64,000 nucleotides of DNA. It comes from Hymenopus coronatus. Taxonomy: Eukaryota > Arthropoda > Insecta > Mantodea > Hymenopodidae. The stretch lies in assembly GCA_030762935.1 (NCBI GenBank), contig CM060890.1:149072129-149136128 (forward strand), in the 5' to 3' direction. The position numbers and the translations under genes were made by a program. A model generated the notes under the pieces. That model saw only the letters and a program-made list of their open reading frames with translations, did no database searches and was not told the DNA's origin. Each line of letters opens with the position of its first letter. The first letter of the stretch is position 1. This document shows positions 10,790-21,462 of the stretch, one piece after another.

Positions 10790-11569
10790 ACTTACTCTAC
10801 ACTTACTATGTACATAGTGTATAGAGAAGATATTGCACTCCACCAAAAAAGTCCATACCGAGACTTTACTGGAAATATATGTTTTAGGGTCCCAAGCATT
10901 TTCAGAGAAAGGTCCATCTGTGTGTGTGTGTGTATGTGTGTCTGTGAACAAGATAACTCAAAAACGAAAAGTCGGTAAAATACCAAACTTGGTATTTAAT
11001 TTTAGTATCTTACAGGGATGCGACACGAAGATTTTGAGAAAAATCCCTCCACCTCTAATTACCCTTTATATGGAACTTTTTTCGAAAATTGTTATTTTCT
11101 TAAAAATTTCTCTAACGATTTTGATTAAAATATCGTATATTAAAGATATTCATCTGACAAATAAAATGTATATCTTGAATTTGCTGGGAATAGCCTCTGA
11201 AGACTACTTTATTCTAGATGCATTTTACGGAATTTTGCATAACTGCTTGTCATATACATTTTTATCGTGGAGTTGATCGTTTTCGAGATATTCCTGGTTT
11301 CAGCTTTAAAAAACTTATACTTTTCGCACACAGAAATTTGTCAACTGCCCATACAAACAAAGGAACTTCAATCACATAGCAACCAGCTTTTGACTACCAC
11401 TTTAACCTATGGTACCCCCTTATTTCGCTTCTACTTACAAGGAAGCGAGTAATAAGACTATCCCTGCTAATTGTTTCCCGATTAGCATTAAGTAAATAGA
11501 TGCATAGCTTTTTAACAATAGTTTGTTGCGGAGATGTAGAGAAAGTCATGTGAATAGAACACATCAGAG
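10790..11569 (-). mobile_element. H element, near full length
   Basis: Minus-strand copy from the palindrome (ACTTACTCTACACTTACTAT) to the 5' terminus ACATCAGAG. It keeps the TG microsatellite (about 10918-10940), AACAAGATAACTCAAAAACG and the small internal palindrome. Its 5' end directly abuts the poly-T (A-tail) of a SINE at 11570. Confidence 0.9.
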
Positions 11570-11810
11570 TTTTTTTTTTTTTTTTTTTTTTTAGCTTTAC
11601 CTGGTTGTTGCTATCAGGCGATGAATGAAATTGGTAAAATGATGCTTAAATGAAGTCGGGGTCCATGGAGCTTAAAGTTGCTGGACAGCCGTCTTCTCAG
11701 AATATGGGAAAACCCCGAAGAAAACTTCATCCGGGTAACTCACCGTAAGCGGGGTTCGAACTCGTGACCTGTTGAATGTGAGGCAAACACGCCACCCCGC
11801 AATACCTAGG
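11570..11810 (-). mobile_element. SINE1 (tRNA-derived), full length
   Basis: Minus-strand copy of the same SINE as at 20358-20591. It has a 20-odd nucleotide A-tail (T run 11570-11592), the body AGCTCCATGGACCCCGA in reverse, then a B box GGGGTTCGAACTC-type motif near 11750-11765 and a degraded A-box end at 11810. The sequence before the B box contains TGCCTCACATTCA, the anticodon-arm equivalent of a tRNA-Val(CAC)-like head. Confidence 0.85.
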
Positions 11811-11874
11811 CTTCAATCGTTTGTTTTATTTTTAAAGTACCTAAACTTTTTTTTTTTTTTGTAGTGTCAACTCC

Positions 11875-12100
11875 TAGTCATGCAAAATTTCAATCACATG
11901 CAACAGCTTTTAATATATTTGACTATCACTTTAGCCTAGTGTATTCCCTTATTTCCCTTCTATTTACAAGAAAGCAAGTAATAAGACAATTGTGATCATG
12001 TTTATCTAGATTAGTATGAAGTAGACAGAAGAATAAGTTTTTCAACAATAACTTGTTACAGAGATGTAGAGAAAATCATGTGAATGGAACACATCAGATT
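11875..12100 (-). mobile_element. H element, 5'-end fragment
   Basis: Minus-strand fragment holding only the first ~225 bp of the family, ending in AATGGAACACATCAGATT. Confidence 0.9.
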
Positions 12101-12640
12101 TTTTGTTTCACTTTGGTATTAATAAGGTCTGAGAGAGACTACTTCCGTCCTTGTCTCCCAGTTCTCGCCCGTTCCTTTATTCCCGAAGGGCAAACGAAGG
12201 CAGCAGACGTTATAGAAATGTGCGGTCTGCAATTCCCATCTTCTGCTTCTTCTTCTCCTCCTCGCAGAGATAACGCCATATTGACTCCAACATGGAAAGT
12301 CTGTGGGCCATTTATTATACGTAATAACCGAGAGGGGGCGATGGATTAAATAAAAAAAATAATAAAGTAGGTAATCAAAGAATGGTAAAAACAGATAAGG
12401 GCGATCCAATTTTCTCGTGCCGCGCGGCGCCTCCACCATCTCTACACAGCTTTCCACGTTATGCTGAGTCTGTCGCCGCATATTGTAGTGTAGTCTTGTG
12501 GCTTACATGTCCCGCAGACATGAATAATTCATCAGCGGTAAAGAGTATTATTATTACTATTATTATTATTATTATTATTCTAAAACACAATGTAGAAGCG
12601 TCTTAACTCCCTCTCTCTGCTGACGTAGTAAACAACATTC
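12101..12640. other. Unassigned, GC-richer region
   Basis: Contains an ATT microsatellite at about 12547-12580. Open frames of 98-120 codons on both strands overlap each other here and show no known domain, so none is called. Confidence 0.4.
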
Positions 12641-13540
12641 ATTTAGATCTGTCTGCTACCGTGAACAGTAGCGAATGGAAGGTAGTTCGACGTGGGCATA
12701 AAAATGGTAGGAAACCATTGAGATGGGATACATTTGGATGGCGGGGCAGGCAAACAGGCGGAGTATTTGAGAAAAAAATTAAGAACCGCCTCTGTGATAT
12801 TGATAGATAGCAAATAATTGCACAGAGAAGGTTTCATTAGAAGTACAGTCTGGACTAAAATCGGAGTGCTCTATGGAGAAATACAACAAAACAGGTACCA
12901 AACTCATTAGAGAGGGGCTCGCGTGGATTAGACTAGGAGTATGGGGGAGCACAAACATTGCTGACGAGAATGGTACGAGAATCTGTCCCATTTGCGAGGA
13001 GTAAGAGTCGTGGACCCACATCTTGGCAGGATGTTGGGGTACGGAGGAATGCAGGGAAAAATATTAACCGCGATCCTTTACCACCGCGAATATAGAGCTT
13101 GAAGTATGTTGGATGCTACTGGCAGGCACGGAAGACGTGGACAGGCTAGGTTAATTTATACTTAACGCTAAACAGCTGAGATCTGATAAGAACAACTAAA
13201 CAAAAGTGACTACAATGTTTTACATACATATATTTTATGTCATACTTAGGTCACTGTTGTGTTATGGCTTTATATATTGTGTATATATTATGTGTATATA
13301 TTTCTTTTCAGGGTATTTATCTATTATAAGAGCGTACAATTATGATGGTGTACTCTGAGCTATAAATTTAAATTGATATATTTGAATATCGTTGTATTTT
13401 TATTTTCGTGTTTACTCTTAATTCTTTGTTGTTGTTTTAATATTGCTTTTTAGTGAGTATTACAAAAACACGTACGGACCCGTGCGATTGTTGAAGTTCA
13501 ATGTATAATATTGTTGTATCAATAAATACACTTATTCATT
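12641..13540 (+). pseudogene. LINE ORF2 C-terminal remnant with cysteine motif and 3' UTR
   Basis: A plus-strand frame reads RLGVWGSTNIADENGTRICP, then ICEE, a stop, ESWTHILAGCWGTEECREKY, a stop, and later LEVCWMLLAGTEDVDRLG, again followed by a stop. C-x2-C-x7-H-x4-C (CPIC...H...C at about 12985-13030) is the C-terminal cysteine motif of non-LTR retrotransposon ORF2 proteins, here of a type common in insects. At least three in-frame stops make it dead. It ends in an AT-rich 3' UTR with a terminal AATAAATACACTTATTCATT-like tail. Only the 3' end of the LINE is present, as expected from 5' truncation during reverse transcription. The left boundary is uncertain. Confidence 0.75.
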
Positions 13541-13821
13541 CATGGACCTAACTTAAAAGTATTTTATATCGACAAACCCAAATCTATAGTCGTGACATGG
13601 TGAATATGCATCACATTTTTCAACACAGATGATGTTGGTAAGCCAAGTTGGTGTTACCATCGTATAGCGTCATTTCTCTCAGTTAGGCCTTCAATGTGTT
13701 TTCGCTAAATGATAAATTTGATATTTTTTCCATTCTCTATCTTTTCTGCAAAAAAAAAAAAAAAAGGTATTCTTACAAAGGCTTATTCTTCTATTTCATG
13801 CTAATCGAGATAAATATCAAT

Positions 13822-13921
13822 TGATTCAACAGGTCGCCAGTTTGAATCTCGTTTAGAGTGAATTAACAGAATAAGGTTTACCTCGGGGTTTTCCCTTAAC
13901 CTGAGAAGACGAATGTCCAGT
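13822..13921 (+). mobile_element. SINE1, 5' part (split by an H element)
   Basis: B-box end (CAGTTTGAATCTC) plus the GGTTTTCCCTTAACCTGAGA body and GACGAATGTC. It is interrupted at this point by the H copy beginning at 13925. Confidence 0.75.
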
Positions 13922-13924
13922 TTT

Positions 13925-14810
13925 TTACTTTCTCTATACGTGCTATGTATATAGTGTATATAGAAGGTATTGCACTCAACCAAAAAATTCCATACCGAGA
14001 TTTCACCGGAAATATATATTTTAGGGTCCCCTGTATCCAAAAAAAGTATTTTAAGAAAAAGGTCCGCATGTGTGTGTATGTGTGTCCATGTGTATGTGTG
14101 TCCGTGTGTCCGTGTGTCCATGTGTCCGTGTGTGTGAACACGATAACGAAAAGTTGGTAAAATACCAAACTTGGTATTTAAGTTTAGTATCTTCCAGGGA
14201 TGCAACACGAAGATTTTGAGAAAAATCCCCCCACCCCAAACTACCTTTACATGAAACGTTTTTCGAAAATTTTGATTTTCTAAAAATGGCTCTAACGATT
14301 TTGATTAAAATATCGTATATTAACGATATTTACATAACAAATAAAATCTCTATTTTCAATTTTCTGGAAACAGCCTCTGAAGACTACTTTATTCTCGGTC
14401 AATTTTACGGAATTTTGCATAACTGCTAAACCGTAAGAGATGGACAAAAACTTACCACATAACAAATGTAGAGCACCTTAAAACACACAATTTATGTTAT
14501 ATACATTTTTTTTCGTGGAGTTGATTGCTTTTTAGATACTCCTTGCTTTTTTTTTCAGCTATAAAGACTTATACTTTTCTCATACAGGACTTTGTGAACT
14601 CGTGTCCATACAAACAAAGGAACTTCAGTCGCAGAGCAACCAGCTTTTGACTATCACTTTAACCTATGGTACCTCCTTATTTCGCTTCTACTAACAAGGA
14701 AGCAAGTAATAAGCCTATTTCTGCTAACTTTTGCTCCATTAGATGAAGTAAATAGAATAATTTGTTGCAGTGATATAGACAAAGTCATGTGAATAGAACA
14801 CATCAGAATT
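13925..14810 (-). mobile_element. H element, full length, inserted in SINE1
   Basis: Complete minus-strand copy of about 886 bp with palindrome, a TG/TCCG microsatellite (14067-14135) and a 5' terminus ending GAACACATCAGAATTTT. SINE1 body lies on both sides, so the H element is younger than that SINE. Confidence 0.9.
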
Positions 14811-14811
14811 T

Positions 14812-14924
14812 TAACCCATGACTCCCGAGATCATTTGAGCATCGTTTCACCAATTTGATTCGTTCGATATGACCAACAAGGTTAAAGGACGTTAAGCAAA
14901 CAAATGAAAAACCAAACAAAAAAA
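14812..14924 (+). mobile_element. SINE1, 3' part (split by an H element)
   Basis: Resumes at CCATGACTCCCGAGATCATT and continues with GATATGACCAACAAGGTTAA, AGGACGTTAAGC and an A-rich tail. Some SINE sequence (about 20 bp) is missing between the halves. Confidence 0.7.
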
Positions 14925-15790
14925 TCTGATGTGTTCCATTCACATGACTTTTTCTATAGCTCTGCAACAAATTGTTATTAAAAAGCTTATGCTTCTATTT
15001 ACTTCATGCTAATTGAGAAAAAATTAGCAGAAATATTCTTATTACTTGCTTCCTTGTAAGTAGAAGCGAAATAAGGGAGTACAATAGGTTAAAGTGATAG
15101 TCAAAAGCTGGCTGCTATGTGACTGAGGCTCCTTTTTGTGTATGGACAGGAGTTGATAAATTCTTGTGTGATAAAAGCATAAGATTTTACAAGGTGAAAT
15201 CAAAAACAAGGAATATCTCAAAAACGATCATCTCCACGAAAAAAAATGTATATAACATAAATTGTGTGCCTTAACGTGCTCTGCATTTTTTCTATGGTAA
15301 GTTTTTGCCCATCCCTTACGGTTTAACAGTTATGCAAAATTCCATAAAAGTCATCCAGAATAAAGTAGTCTTCAGAAGATATTCCCAGAAAATTCAAGAT
15401 ATACATTTCATTTGTCAGGTAAATAGCTTGAATATACGATACTTTAATCAAAATCATTAGAGCCATTTTTGAGAAAATCAAAAATTTTAAAATAGTTCCA
15501 TGTAAAGGGTAGTTGGTTTGGGGGATTTTCTCAATATATTTGTATCGAATCCCTAGAAGATACTAAACATAAATACCAAGTTTGGTATTTTACCAACTTT
15601 TCAGTTTTGAGTTATCGTGTTCACATGCACACGGACACACACACATACGGAAGTTTTTCTGAGAATGGTTTTTCTTTGGATACAGGGAATCTTAAAACAT
15701 ATATTTCCGGTGAAATCTCGGTATCGAATTTTGGGTGGAGTGCAATACCTTCTCTATACACTATGTACATATGCGTATAGAGAAAGTAAA
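14925..15790 (+). mobile_element. H element, full length
   Basis: Plus-strand copy of 866 bp, from AATCTGATGTGTTCCATTCA to the palindrome TACACTATGTACATATGCGT followed by ATAGAGAAAGT. It begins exactly at the end of a SINE1 A-tail. It belongs to the GTTATCGTGTTCAC subfamily. Confidence 0.95.
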
Positions 15791-15888
15791 AACGATAAAC
15801 ATAAGCAGAATTTGCTGAAGATAAGGGAATAGTGAATTTTTTTAAAAGCTGGTTGCTATGTGCTTGAAAATCGTTTTTCTTTGAAAAA

Positions 15889-16690
15889 TGTTATGTGTTC
15901 CATTCGCATGACTTTATTTAAAGAGTGTATACTTCGTACTAATAGAGAAAAACAGCAGAAATAGTCTTATTACTTGCTTCCATGCAAAATAAGGGAGTAC
16001 CATAGGTTAAAGTGACAGTCTAAAGCTGGTTGCTATGTGACTGACGTTCCTTTGTTTGTATGGATAGGAGTTAACAAATTCCTGTATGAGAAAAGTGTTT
16101 TCCAAAGCTGAAATCAAAAACAAGGAATGCCTCCAAAACAATCATCTCCACGAAAAAAATGTATATAACATTAATTTGTATTTTAACGTGCTCTACATTT
16201 TTTGAGTTTCAAGTTTTTTTCCATCTCTTACGGTTTAGCAGTTATGCAAAATTCCGTAAAATTCATCCAGAATAAAGTAGTCTTCAGAGGCTATTCCCAG
16301 AAAATTCAAGATATACATTTTATTTGTCAGGTAAATATCTTTAATACATTATATTTTAATCAAAATCGTTAGCTATTTTTTAGAAAATCAAAAGTTTCGA
16401 AAAAAGTTCCATCTAAAGGATAGTTGGGGGTGGGGGATTTTTCTCAAAATATTCGTGTCGCATCCCTGGAAGATAATAAACTTAAATACCAAGTTTGGTA
16501 TTTTACCAACTTTTCGTTTTTGAGTTATCGTGTTCACAGACACGCGGACCTTTTTCTGAAAATACTTTTTTTTTGGATACAGGGGACCCTAAAACATATA
16601 TTTCCGGTGAAATTTCGGTATCGAATTTTTAATGGAGTGCAATACCTTCTCTATACACTAGGTACATAGTGCGTATAGAGAAAGTAAAAA
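15889..16690 (+). mobile_element. H element, full length with small 5' changes
   Basis: Begins TATGTGTTCCATTCGCATGA and ends at the palindrome near 16655-16690 (GTATAGAGAAAGT). The internal CA tract is almost absent (only ACAGACACGCGGACC). A short separate H scrap (AAAAGCTGGTTGCTATGTGC) lies just before it at about 15840. Confidence 0.9.
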
Positions 16691-17129
16691 ACGGTACCTA
16701 AATATATTAAGTGTGTGTTTTAATGATGTGTACATTTTTGTACAGTGTCTTAAGTTTACCAGTTATGCAAAAGTCATCTATGCCCAGAAACTGTAATATA
16801 TATTATAACGGAAGCTTGACCTGCTCTAACAATACAGTCAACGGACACAATAGTCGAAAAAACAAAGTCCTTTGTTTGTTTCTCTGCGAAACTTCTCGTC
16901 TATCTTTATATCTGCAGTGTTTTCCTGTAATTTCTATAACTGGAACTTTCTGAGTCCGGCTACCGACCATATAAAGGGCCGACAAGTGTACTGAGTTGAA
17001 GATGAATCTAGCGAGTGATGCTTGGTAAGAAAGTGACTTAGTTATTTGAGTACCAGAAGTGCAAGTGTTGTATTACATGTAGTGCTCCAGTATATAATGA
17101 AGTGCATTTAACAGAAACTGGTATGGTAC
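16691..17129. other. Unassigned spacer
   Basis: No gene supportable. A TATAAAG string at 16970-16976 is the only promoter-like word and has no associated coding sequence. Confidence 0.4.
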
Positions 17130-17318
17130 AATATATTGTCATGTCAATATCTTTAAATAATTACAACCATTTTCGAGGGAAAAACCCTAAAATTGTTCTA
17201 TGTAAATGGTAGCTTAGGGTTGGGGATTTTCTTGAAAACCTGGTGTTGCATTTTTGGAAGATACCAAGTTTGTTGTGTAACGACATTAGGTTTTTGAGCG
17301 ATGCTGCCCAAACGCACA
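17130..17318 (+). mobile_element. H element, internal fragment
   Basis: Diverged piece covering GTTCTATGTAAATGGTAGCT, GGATTTTCTTGAAAACC, TTTTTGGAAGATACC and GAGCGATGCTGCCC just before the microsatellite slot. It is followed by about 230 bp of unassigned DNA. Confidence 0.7.
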
Positions 17319-17551
17319 CATATACTACTTTTCAGAACATATGACCCTGCCCCACTGTGCTTCCAAAGTTTGGAATTGGTATGTGTGCGGCTGATACCAA
17401 GTCTTCCACTTACTAGTCCCTTAACTGAGGCGCGAATCTCGACTTGCAAGCAGAGTCTCTTCGTTTTTTTGCTAACGGTTACTGCCCAGTGGTAGACGGA
17501 AGCTGTCCCGTTTGAAGGCCACCAACTATAAATACACAGACCTTTTTCTAA

Positions 17552-18596
17552 AAATCTGATGACTTTCTCTACCTGTTCCACAACAGGTTTCCTTACAAAA
17601 GCTCATTCTTCTATCTACTCCATGCTAATCGAGATAAACGTTAACAGAAATTGTCTTGTTACTTGCTTCCTTGCTACTAGAAGGCAATACACTAGGATAA
17701 AGTGATCGTAAATTTTTGCTAAGTGAAACAATTGAAATTTGGTTCTTTTTGCTTGCTAGGAGTAAACAAAAAGACACGAAACGAAACATGTCTCCCCTTT
17801 GAGAAAAGTTGAGTGCCTTAAAAATGAAACCAATAACTCGAGAAAAAAATCGTCAAAAAAATGGAAATAACATAAATTGTGTGTTTTAATGACATCTCAA
17901 TTGTTTGTAGTAAGTTTTTGCCTATCTCTTATGGTTTCCAGTAACACAAAACCCATCGAGAATAAAGAGTATATTCCTAGAAAACTTGAGTTGTAGATTT
18001 CGCCTGTCATAAAAATATCTTAAACATATGACATTTTAATATAAATCGTTAGAGCCATTTTTGAGAAAATCAAAATTTTCGAAAAATATTACATGTACAG
18101 GGTAGTTGTGGTGGAGTTATCTCGTGAAATGAAATGAAATGGAGTTTTATTTATGGAAGCTCTTTAACTACTGTGGTTCTCTACGTCCCATTCCATACTG
18201 CGTGTGAAAGACCACTTCATTTTGCTCAGAGGCCTCTTTATCATACTTGAGGTTATTTTACGTACGATAAATCTACGACACGGGACCAACGGCATACTCC
18301 CATTCTATACTGCGTGTGAAAGACTGCTTAGCTTTGCTCGCAAGCCTCTTTATCATACTTGAGGTTATTTTACGTACGATAAATCTACGACACAGGACCA
18401 ACGGCATACTCCCCTTCCGAAGGAAGCCATGCTAAGGATTTTTACGCGCGAAAAAATCCATCGTCCTCCGCTGGGTATGAACCCGCGACCTTGGTTATAT
18501 GAACCATTACACCACGGAGGGCGTGTTACATCGTTGGAAGGTAAATACCAAGTTTGATATTTAATCGACTTTTGAGGTATGCTGCCCACACGGACA
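17552..18596 (+). mobile_element. H element split by SINE2
   Basis: Plus-strand copy beginning AATCTGATGACTTTCTCTAC (terminal hairpin partly deleted). It stops at GGAGTTATCTCGTGAA near 18127 and resumes after the SINE at GTTACATCGTTGGAAGGTAA, running to GCTGCCCACACGGAC. The 3' palindrome is lost. Confidence 0.8.
18128..18533 (-). mobile_element. SINE2 (tRNA-derived) with internal 112-bp duplication
   Basis: Minus-strand SINE, head at 18533 (CGCCCTCCGTGGTGTAATGG, then TTCATATAACC) and a B-box-like GCGGGTTCATACCC. The body carries GAAGCCATGCTAAGGATTTT (plus strand 18423-18442). The segment beginning ATACTGCGTGTGAAAG occurs twice, at 18195 and 18307, so the body is tandemly duplicated with a 112-bp period. 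A single-unit copy is at 39799-40089. Confidence 0.85.
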
Positions 18597-18642
18597 TAAT
18601 GTCGCCATAGAATAGTTTTATAGCAGTCACTAATAAGGATAG

Positions 18643-20345
18643 AAGTTAGAGAAAGTAACGTAATACGTAATCCACCCAAAAATTCTCTACCGAGCTTTCG
18701 CCGGGAACATAGGTTTCAGGAACCCATGTATCTAAAAAAAAAAAAAAAAAAAAAAACATTAGAAAAAGGTCTGTGAGTGTGTGGGGGCAGCATAGCCCAA
18801 AAACAAAAGTCATTTAAATACCAAGCTTGATATTTAAGTTCAGTATCTCCCCCAAGATGCGACACAAAGATATTCAATACAAGTCCACCAACACCTTTTT
18901 CAAATTTTTGATTTTATATAAATGCCTCTAATGATTTTGTATAAAATTTCTTATCGTTAACATATCAATGGAAAGTATATCTTGAATTTTCTGGGAAAAG
19001 TTTTTGAAGACCTCTTCATTCTGGATGATTTTTGTATAACTGACAAACCGTAAGAGATATACAAAAACTTACTACACAAAAATGTAGATCTCATTAAAAC
19101 AGGCAATTTATGTCATATACTTTTGGGATGGAGTGAACCGTTTAGAGAAATTCCGGATTATTAGTTTCAATTTGAAGCCACTTAAACGTTTCTGGAACAG
19201 GAAGACATCCGTTAAAAAAAAAAAAAAAAAACACAGAATGGAATTTCAATTATTTCATATAGCGACCAACTTTTATAGGACCAGACTATCGCTTTAGGCT
19301 GTGCATTTGCTTATCTCCCTTCTACTTACAAGGGAGCTAGTAATAAGAATAATTCTACTTATGGTTAGCATGATGAAGATAACAGATTCATGTTTACCGA
19401 ACAGCTAGAGGACATCATGTGAATGGAACACATTAGATGTTTCCCTTCTACTGACAAGGAGCTAGTAATACTGCTAGTGTTTATCTTGATTAGCATGATG
19501 AAGATAACAGATTCATGTTTACCGAACAGCTAGAGGACATCATGTGAATGGAACACATTAGATGTTTCCCTTCTACTGACAAGGAGCTAGTAATACTGCT
19601 AGTGTTTATCTTGATTAGCATGATGAAGATAACAGATTCATGTTTACCGAACAGCTAGAGGACATCATGTGAATGGAACACATTAGATGTTTCCCTTATA
19701 ATCACAAGGAGCTAGTAATACTGCTAGTGTTTATCTTGATTAGCATGATGTAGATAACAGATTCATGTTTACCGAACAACTAGAGCACATCATGTGAATG
19801 GAACACATTAGATGTTTCCCTTCCACTGACAAAGGAGCTAGTAATACGACTAATTCAGCTGGTGTTTATCTTGATTAGCATGATGAAGATAACAGATTCA
19901 TGTTTACCGAACAACTAGAGCACATCATGTGAATGGAACACATTAGATGTTTCCCTTCTACTGACAAGGAGCTAGTAATACTGCTAGTGTTTATCTTGAT
20001 TGGCATGATGAAGATAACAGATTCATGTTTACCGAACAACTAGAGCACATCATGTGAATGGAACACATTAGATGTTTCCCTTCTACTGACAAGGAGCTAG
20101 TAATACTGCTAGTGTTTATCTTGATTGGCATGATGAAGATAACAGATTCATGTTTACCGAACAACTAGAGGACATCATGTGAATGGAACACATTAGATGG
20201 TTCCCTTCCACTTACAAGGGAGCTAGTAATAAGACTAATTCCTTATGTTTATCTTGATTAGCATGAAGTAGATAACATATTAATGTTTTGAATAAAAGGT
20301 TTGTTTACGGAACAGCTAGAGGACATCATGTGAATGGAACACATT
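18643..20345 (-). mobile_element. H element with tandemly multiplied 5' end
   Basis: Minus-strand copy starting at a degenerate 3' end (TTAGAGAAAGTAACG), with a poly-A run at about 18729-18750, a short microsatellite and GGCAGCATAGCCCAAAAACA. The normal body reaches about 19376. From there its 5'-terminal portion is repeated about eight times (see the 125-bp array). Confidence 0.85.
19377..20345. repeat. 125-bp tandem array derived from the H 5' end
   Basis: Units starting AGATAACAGATTCATG lie at 19377, 19502, 19627, 19752, 19887, 20012, 20137 and 20269. The period is 125 bp except for two insertion-bearing units. Each unit contains CATGTGAATGGAACACATTA (H terminal hairpin), then CTTCTACTGACAAGGAGC and TTATCTTGATTAGCATGATG, which is the first ~125 bp of an H element in reverse. 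Units are nearly identical, indicating recent amplification. Confidence 0.95.
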
Positions 20346-20357
20346 GGATTTTTTTCT

Positions 20358-20591
20358 GCCCGCCTGGGTAGTGTGGTGGTAGCGTGTCTGCCTCACATTC
20401 AACAGCTCGTGAGTTCGAATCTCACTTAGGTTGAGTTATTCGGATAAGATTTTTTCGGTGTTTACCCTTATCCTGAGAAGACGAATGCCGAGTAACTTTA
20501 AGCTCCATGGACCCCGAGATCATTTCACCAATTTTATTCATCGTCCAATATGACCAACCAGGTTAAAGGACGTTAAACTACATAAAAAAAA
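20358..20591 (+). mobile_element. SINE1 (tRNA-derived), full-length reference copy
   Basis: 234 bp: head GCCCGCCTGGGTAGTGTGGT, then GTGTCTGCCTCACATTC and B box GAGTTCGAATCTC. The body includes CTTATCCTGAGAAGACGAAT, CTCCATGGACCCCGAGATCA and GACCAACCAGGTTAAAGGAC, and it ends in an A-tail. Head resembles tRNA-Val(CAC). Such SINEs are transcribed by RNA polymerase III and mobilised by a partner LINE. The tail abuts the H element at 20592. Confidence 0.9.
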
Positions 20592-21450
20592 TCTGATGTG
20601 TTCCATTCACATGATTTTCTCTATATCTCTGTAACAAATTATTGTTAATAAGCTTATTCTTTTATTTATTTCATGCTAATCGAGAAAAATGATCTTGCTT
20701 TATTGTAAGTAGAAGCGAAATAAAGGAGTACCATAGGTTAAAGTGGTAGTCAAAAGCTGGTTGCTATGTGACTGAAGTTCGCTTGTTTGTATGGATACGA
20801 GTTGGCAAATTTCTGTATGAGAAATGTATAGCTTTTTAAAAGTTGAAACCAAAAACAAGGAACATGTCAAAAACGATCAACTCCACGAAAATAAAATTAT
20901 ATAACATAAATTGTGTGTTTTAACGTGCTCTACATTTTTTGTGTGTTAAGTTTTTATTCATCTTTTAAGATTTAGTAGTTATGCAAAATTCATCCAGAAT
21001 AAAGTAGTCTTCAGAAGCTATTCCCAGAAAATTCAAGATATACATTTTATTTATCAGGTAAATATCTTTAATATACGATATTTTAATCAAAATCGTTAGC
21101 CATTTTTTAGAAAATCAAAATTTTCGAAAAAAATTCCATGTAAAGGGTAGTTGGGAATGGAGGGATTTTCTTGAAAATCTTCGTGTCGCATCCGTGGAAG
21201 ATACCAAACCTAAATACCAAGTTTGGTTTTTAACGGACTTTTCGGTTTTGGGCTATGCTGCCCACAGACACACACACATACACACACACACAGACAGACA
21301 GACACACATGGAAATTTTTCTAAAAACGTTTTTTTTTGGATTCAGGAGATCTCAAAACATTTTTTTCCGGTGAAATCTCTGTATGGAATTTTTGAGTGCA
21401 TTAAAATACCTTCTCTATACACTATGTACATAGCGCGTATAGAGAAAGTA
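20592..21450 (+). mobile_element. H element, full length
   Basis: 859-bp plus-strand copy from TCTGATGTGTTCCATTCACA to the palindrome (CACTATGTACATAGCGCGTA, then TAGAGAAAGT). The CA/CAGA microsatellite lies at 21267-21307 after GGGCTATGCTGCCC. Confidence 0.95.
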
Positions 21451-21462
21451 AAAAAAGAACTA

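Noticed and set aside
10833..11276. 147-codon frame, and similar ones at 2002-2319, 44786-45148 and 62772-63203
   Set aside because: They are different stretches of the same non-coding H element. Frames differ from copy to copy and are broken in most copies.
12053..12481. 98-codon forward and 120-codon reverse frames overlapping each other
   Set aside because: Neither has a recognisable domain, and the first starts inside an H element.
16960..17010. TATAAAG with a possible initiator downstream
   Set aside because: No coding sequence, splice signal or conservation supports a promoter; such words are expected by chance in AT-rich DNA.
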